From: Methylovulum sp.
GTDB lineage: Bacteria; Pseudomonadota; Gammaproteobacteria; Methylococcales; Methylomonadaceae
Assembly (NCBI GenBank): GCA_016919605.1
Contig: JACXTQ010000256.1
Span: 1-9,491, forward strand
Reading direction: 5' to 3'
Length of the DNA stretch: 9,491 nucleotides
Shown here: positions 7,008-9,491 of the stretch, one piece after another
How positions within the stretch are numbered: position 1 is the first letter of the stretch
Layout: each line of letters opens with the position of its first letter
Program-made: the position numbers and the translations under genes
The notes under the pieces: model-generated
Databases searched by the model: none
What the model saw: the letters and a program-made list of their open reading frames with translations, nothing else
Told to the model about the DNA's origin: nothing

Positions 7008-7544
7008 TTAAAACTCAATGCCTTGTTCGGCCTTGATGCCTTGTTCGTAAGCATGTTTAACCATGCTCATTTCGGTCACGGTATGGGCGAGGGCGATCAC
7101 TTCGGGGGCGGCATTGCGTCCGGTCATAACCAAGTGCATCCACGGGGCTTTGTGCTCGCGAACAAAGTCGGCGATTTCCTGCCCGGAAATCCAGTTATAG
7201 CCGCAACAATAATTGATTTCATCCAGTACGACTAAGTCAAATTCTTGCGATAAAATTTTTTGCTGGCTAAACGCCCATATCTCGCGGCTAGTTTTAATGT
7301 CTTGCTCAGGATTTTTGGTATCCCAAGTGAAGCCATCGCCTAAGGCGTGCCATTCGATATTGTCAAAACGGGTGGCGGCCTTTTGCTCTCCGGTTTGCCA
7401 TTGGCCCTTGATGTATTGGATGACACACACTTTCATGCCCCAACCGGCGGCACGGAAAACCATGCCTAAGGCACTGGAAGATTTGCCTTTACCATCGCCG
7501 GTGTTGACCAACACCACCCCTTGCCGCCTGTCTCTGGATTTCAT
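7008..7544 (-). CDS. cobO: Cob(I)yrinic acid a,c-diamide / cob(I)alamin adenosyltransferase (CobO/BtuR family)
   Basis: A 178-residue cytoplasmic enzyme that transfers the adenosyl group of ATP to reduced cobalt in corrinoids, a step of adenosylcobalamin synthesis or salvage. The P-loop GDGKGKSS is at residues 16-23. Family landmarks follow: VIQYIKGQW (41-49), FTWDT (72-76), the Walker-B-like LVVLDEINY (104-112), ITGR-type VMTGR (139-143), and the C-terminal VKHAYEQGIKAEQGIEF. It is about 20 residues shorter at the N-terminus than E. coli BtuR (from memory), lacking the extra leading helix. The start is ATG 7544, with AGGAA about 6 nt upstream. It stands divergent from hemL with no other cobalamin gene in view, so de novo versus salvage use cannot be told apart. 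No cobalamin riboswitch is recognisable in the 167 bp upstream. Confidence 0.95.
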   Translation of the reverse strand: MKSRDRRQGVVLVNTGDGKGKSSSALGMVFRAAGWGMKVCVIQYIKGQWQTGEQKAATRFDNIEWHALGDGFTWDTKNPEQDIKTSREIWAFSQQKILSQEFDLVVLDEINYCCGYNWISGQEIADFVREHKAPWMHLVMTGRNAAPEVIALAHTVTEMSMVKHAYEQGIKAEQGIEF

Positions 7545-7711
7545 AATCGTTTCCTAAGCTGTAAATTGCTGCCATTTTAACGCATCGGGCACTTTCAATC
7601 ATGGTAAAGTTGTCATATCCTGTGCGGATTTAGATTTTATCAACCCCAAAGGCTTAGGAAGCTTTCCTGACCTGTTATGTTAATCCCTTACTTTTTATAT
7701 TGCAATTGACC
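7545..7711. other. Divergent intergenic region between cobO and hemL
   Basis: This 167-bp region must start transcription both ways. TTCCTAAGC (7551-7559) and GCTTAGGAA (7652-7660) are a perfect 9-bp inverted repeat 92 bp apart. The left copy, read on the minus strand, contains the cobO ribosome-binding site. The right copy is also half of a small local hairpin, AGGAA-GCT-TTCCT (7656-7668). A candidate hemL promoter is listed separately. No -35/-10 pair with good spacing was found for cobO. Confidence 0.55.
7610..7638 (+). promoter_or_regulatory. Weak candidate promoter for hemL
   Basis: TTGTCA (7610-7615) matches the -35 consensus at 5 of 6 positions. The region 17 bp on reads GATTTT (7633-7638), with TAGATT (7631-7636) as an alternative at 15 bp. 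Both are mediocre -10 elements. A better-looking hexamer, TATATT (7696-7701, 5 of 6), sits so close to the hemL ATG that it would yield a nearly leaderless transcript. The two possibilities cannot be separated by eye. Confidence 0.28.
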
Positions 7712-8992
7712 ATGACTGATGCAGCTTTGTTATTTTCCGATGCCAAACAAGTGATCCCGGGCGGTGTTAACTCACCCGTGCGCTCGTTTGGTGGTGTGGG
7801 TGGAACGCCGGTGTTTATTGACCATGCCCGTGGCGCGTATATTTATGACAGCGATGGCAAGAGTTATATTGATTATGTCGGTTCGTGGGGGCCGATGGTG
7901 TTGGGTCATGCCCACCCTGAGGTAATAGAAGCGGTTAAGGCTACGGCTGAAAAAGGTTTGAGCTTTGGTGCGCCCACGGAACTTGAAACCTTAATGGCGC
8001 AACGGGTTTGCCAATTGCTGCCGTCTATGGATTTGGTGCGGATGGTCAGTTCCGGCACCGAGGCGACCATGAGCGCGATACGCTTGGCGCGGGGGTATAC
8101 GGGACGCGATAAGATCGTCAAATTTGCCGGTTGCTATCACGGCCACTGTGATTCCTTGCTGGTCAAGGCCGGTTCGGGCGCATTGACGTTTGGCGTGCCC
8201 AGCTCACCCGGCGTACCGGCTTCGGTGGCGGCTCATACCCTGACTTTGCCGTATAACGATAGCGCGGCGGTGGAACAATTGTTTGCCGAATGCGGCGGCC
8301 AAATCGCCTGCATTATCGTTGAACCCGTTGCCGGTAACATGAATTGTATCCCGCCCGTGCCTGGTTTTCTGGAAACCTTACGGCAAGTTTGTGACGATTA
8401 CCAAAGCGTGTTGATTTTTGACGAGGTGATGACCGGCTTTCGGGTCGGCTTGCAAGGGGCGCAAGGGCTGTATGGTATCACCCCCGATTTGACCACCTTA
8501 GGTAAGGTTATCGGTGGCGGGATGCCAGTCGGGGCGTTTGGTGGCCGCCGGGAGATTATGGAAAGGCTCGCCCCTTTAGGGCCGGTGTATCAGGCAGGGA
8601 CGTTGTCAGGCAATCCGGTGGCGATGGCGGCGGGTTTGAAAACCCTGGAGCTGATTAGCCAACCGGATTTTTACGAGACCTTAAGCGCCAAAACCGAACG
8701 CCTGATGGCCGGTTTGACGGCGGCAGCGAAACAAGCGGGTATCGCCCTGACCACCAATAGTGTCGGTGGCATGTTTGGCTTGTTTTTTAGCGAAGCAGAG
8801 CAAATCACCTGTTTTGCCGAAGTCATGCACTGCAATCAGGAACGTTTTAAACGCTTTTTCCATGCCATGCTGGCGCAAGGCGTTTATCTCGCCCCTTCCG
8901 CATTTGAAGCGGGGTTTGTCTCCATCGCCCACAGTGATGGGGACTTGGACAGCACTGTGGCGAAGGCCGCCGAAGTCTTCAAGCAACTGTAA
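7712..8992 (+). CDS. hemL: Glutamate-1-semialdehyde 2,1-aminomutase
   Basis: A 426-residue PLP enzyme that converts glutamate-1-semialdehyde to 5-aminolevulinate, the committed precursor of heme and other tetrapyrroles, including the corrin ring of B12. It follows E. coli HemL along its whole length: IPGGVNSPVRSF (15-26), YVGSWGPMVLGH (55-66), SSGTEATMSAIRLARG (113-128), CYHGH (141-145), EPVAGNMNC (204-212), FDEVMTGFR (236-244), and TTLGKVIGGGMPVGAFGGRR (261-280) with the PLP-binding Lys265. It ends with YLAPSAFEAGF. The ATG at 7712 gives the expected N-terminus. A TTG at 7700 would add four residues. No Shine-Dalgarno sequence precedes either start, which is unusual among the genes here. It lies 25 bp upstream of a HIT-domain gene, probably in one operon, and is divergent from cobO. 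Confidence 0.98.
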   Translation: MTDAALLFSDAKQVIPGGVNSPVRSFGGVGGTPVFIDHARGAYIYDSDGKSYIDYVGSWGPMVLGHAHPEVIEAVKATAEKGLSFGAPTELETLMAQRVCQLLPSMDLVRMVSSGTEATMSAIRLARGYTGRDKIVKFAGCYHGHCDSLLVKAGSGALTFGVPSSPGVPASVAAHTLTLPYNDSAAVEQLFAECGGQIACIIVEPVAGNMNCIPPVPGFLETLRQVCDDYQSVLIFDEVMTGFRVGLQGAQGLYGITPDLTTLGKVIGGGMPVGAFGGRREIMERLAPLGPVYQAGTLSGNPVAMAAGLKTLELISQPDFYETLSAKTERLMAGLTAAAKQAGIALTTNSVGGMFGLFFSEAEQITCFAEVMHCNQERFKRFFHAMLAQGVYLAPSAFEAGFVSIAHSDGDLDSTVAKAAEVFKQL

Positions 8993-9017
8993 GCAAGCGA
9001 TCAGGAAAGCGGCCACC

Positions 9018-9437
9018 ATGACTTCTACGTTCCAATTACATCCCCAGCTACAACAAGATTGTGTTATGGTCGGTCATTTTGCGCTGTGCCAGCTCTTGCT
9101 GATGAATGACAGCCAGTATCCTTGGTTTATCCTCGTGCCGCAAGTGCAGGGGCTGCGTGAGCTGTATGAACTCAGCAAAGATCAGCGGATGTTGTTCATG
9201 GAGGAGTCGGCTTATCTGGCCGAGCAGTTGGCGGTGTTATATCAGGCCGATAAAATGAACATCGGCGCTATCGGCAACCTCGTTCCGCAATTGCATATCC
9301 ATCATGTTGTCCGCTACCAAACCGATAGGGCTTGGCCTGCACCGGTATGGGGTAAATTTGCCGCCATCCCATACGGGCCAGCGCAATTGGACGAACAGCT
9401 TTTGCAAGTGCGCAACCATTTGGCAAGATTGCACTAG
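9018..9437 (+). CDS. HIT-domain (histidine triad) protein, probable nucleotide hydrolase/transferase
   Basis: A 139-residue, full-length cytoplasmic protein of the HIT superfamily, whose members hydrolyse or transfer nucleotidyl groups. The family core is visible: LLMNDSQYPWFILVPQ (27-42), then the active-site segment NLVPQLHIHHVVRY (87-100), followed by WPAPVWG (106-112). The triad reads Q91-L-H93-I-H95-H96, so the first histidine of the usual H-x-H-x-H pattern is glutamine. The central pair, His93 and the likely nucleophile His95, is kept. I recall the same QLHxHH form in pseudomonad homologues, so it is a subfamily trait rather than decay. The start is ATG 9018, with AGGAAA 9 nt upstream. 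Longer in-frame extensions would run inside hemL. It follows hemL by 25 bp and is probably cotranscribed. The physiological substrate is unknown. Confidence 0.9.
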   Translation: MTSTFQLHPQLQQDCVMVGHFALCQLLLMNDSQYPWFILVPQVQGLRELYELSKDQRMLFMEESAYLAEQLAVLYQADKMNIGAIGNLVPQLHIHHVVRYQTDRAWPAPVWGKFAAIPYGPAQLDEQLLQVRNHLARLH

Positions 9438-9460
9438 GTTTTACGAAGTCGTCGCCGTTA

Positions 9461-9476
9461 CACCGATACACCGATA
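9461..9476 (+). repeat. Two tandem copies of an 8-bp unit in the terminal intergenic stretch
   Basis: CACCGATA occurs twice in direct succession (9461-9468 and 9469-9476) and is followed by an A-run. It lies 23 bp after the HIT-protein stop. The stretch from 9438 to the window end has no gene or convincing terminator. Two copies are too few to assign a role. Confidence 0.5.
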
Positions 9477-9491
9477 AAAAACCCTGGCTTA

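Noticed and set aside
7592..7598. CTTTCAA, the reverse complement of the TTGAAAG half-site, upstream of cobO
   Set aside because: It is a single copy without a second half-site 11 bp away, so chance is sufficient.
7545..7711. Cobalamin riboswitch upstream of the adenosyltransferase gene
   Set aside because: The region is short, and I could not find the conserved B12-box core or the needed multi-helix layout on the minus strand.
8760..9017. Long upstream extension of the HIT protein frame inside hemL
   Set aside because: It overlaps the conserved HemL C-terminus in another frame. The HIT domain begins naturally at 9018, with a suitable AGGAAA.

Overview
The window looks like chromosomal DNA from a gammaproteobacterium. 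The glutamate-1-semialdehyde aminotransferase closely matches the remembered E. coli HemL, and the HIT protein resembles a gammaproteobacterial subfamily. A methanotroph-like lineage is possible, but nothing here proves it. Base composition is moderate and genes are tightly packed. I see no phage, transposon, CRISPR or RNA gene.

Layout. Bases 2-427 (+) are the Lys/Ala/Pro-rich C-terminal tail of a gene that begins outside the window. It converges on a two-component system read on the minus strand: an OmpR-type response regulator (1820-2497) followed, with a 14-bp overlap, by a TctE/QseC-like sensor histidine kinase (451-1833). A 174-bp intergenic region separates the regulator from a divergent plus-strand pair. 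That pair is a stand-alone SulP anion transporter (2672-4258) and, 29 bp later, a SulP transporter fused to a complete beta-carbonic anhydrase (4288-6498). A hairpin at 6512-6539 separates this pair from two minus-strand genes: a small membrane-anchored unknown (6559-6921) and a CobO/BtuR corrinoid adenosyltransferase (7008-7544). A 167-bp divergent region leads to hemL (7712-8992, +) and a HIT-domain protein (9018-9437, +). The last 54 bp hold no gene that I can see.

How the parts may work together. The central block (regulator, kinase, SulP, SulP-carbonic anhydrase) reads as a candidate inorganic-carbon uptake and interconversion module with its own sensor. The carbonic anhydrase would couple bicarbonate transport to CO2 hydration at the membrane. 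The divergent region carries a TTGAAAG direct repeat with an 11-bp period, ending 10 bp before a TAATAT hexamer. That is the geometry expected of an OmpR-family activator site on the transporter promoter. The control link and the substrate are inferences. The right side carries ordinary tetrapyrrole and cobalamin functions, hemL and cobO, back to back.
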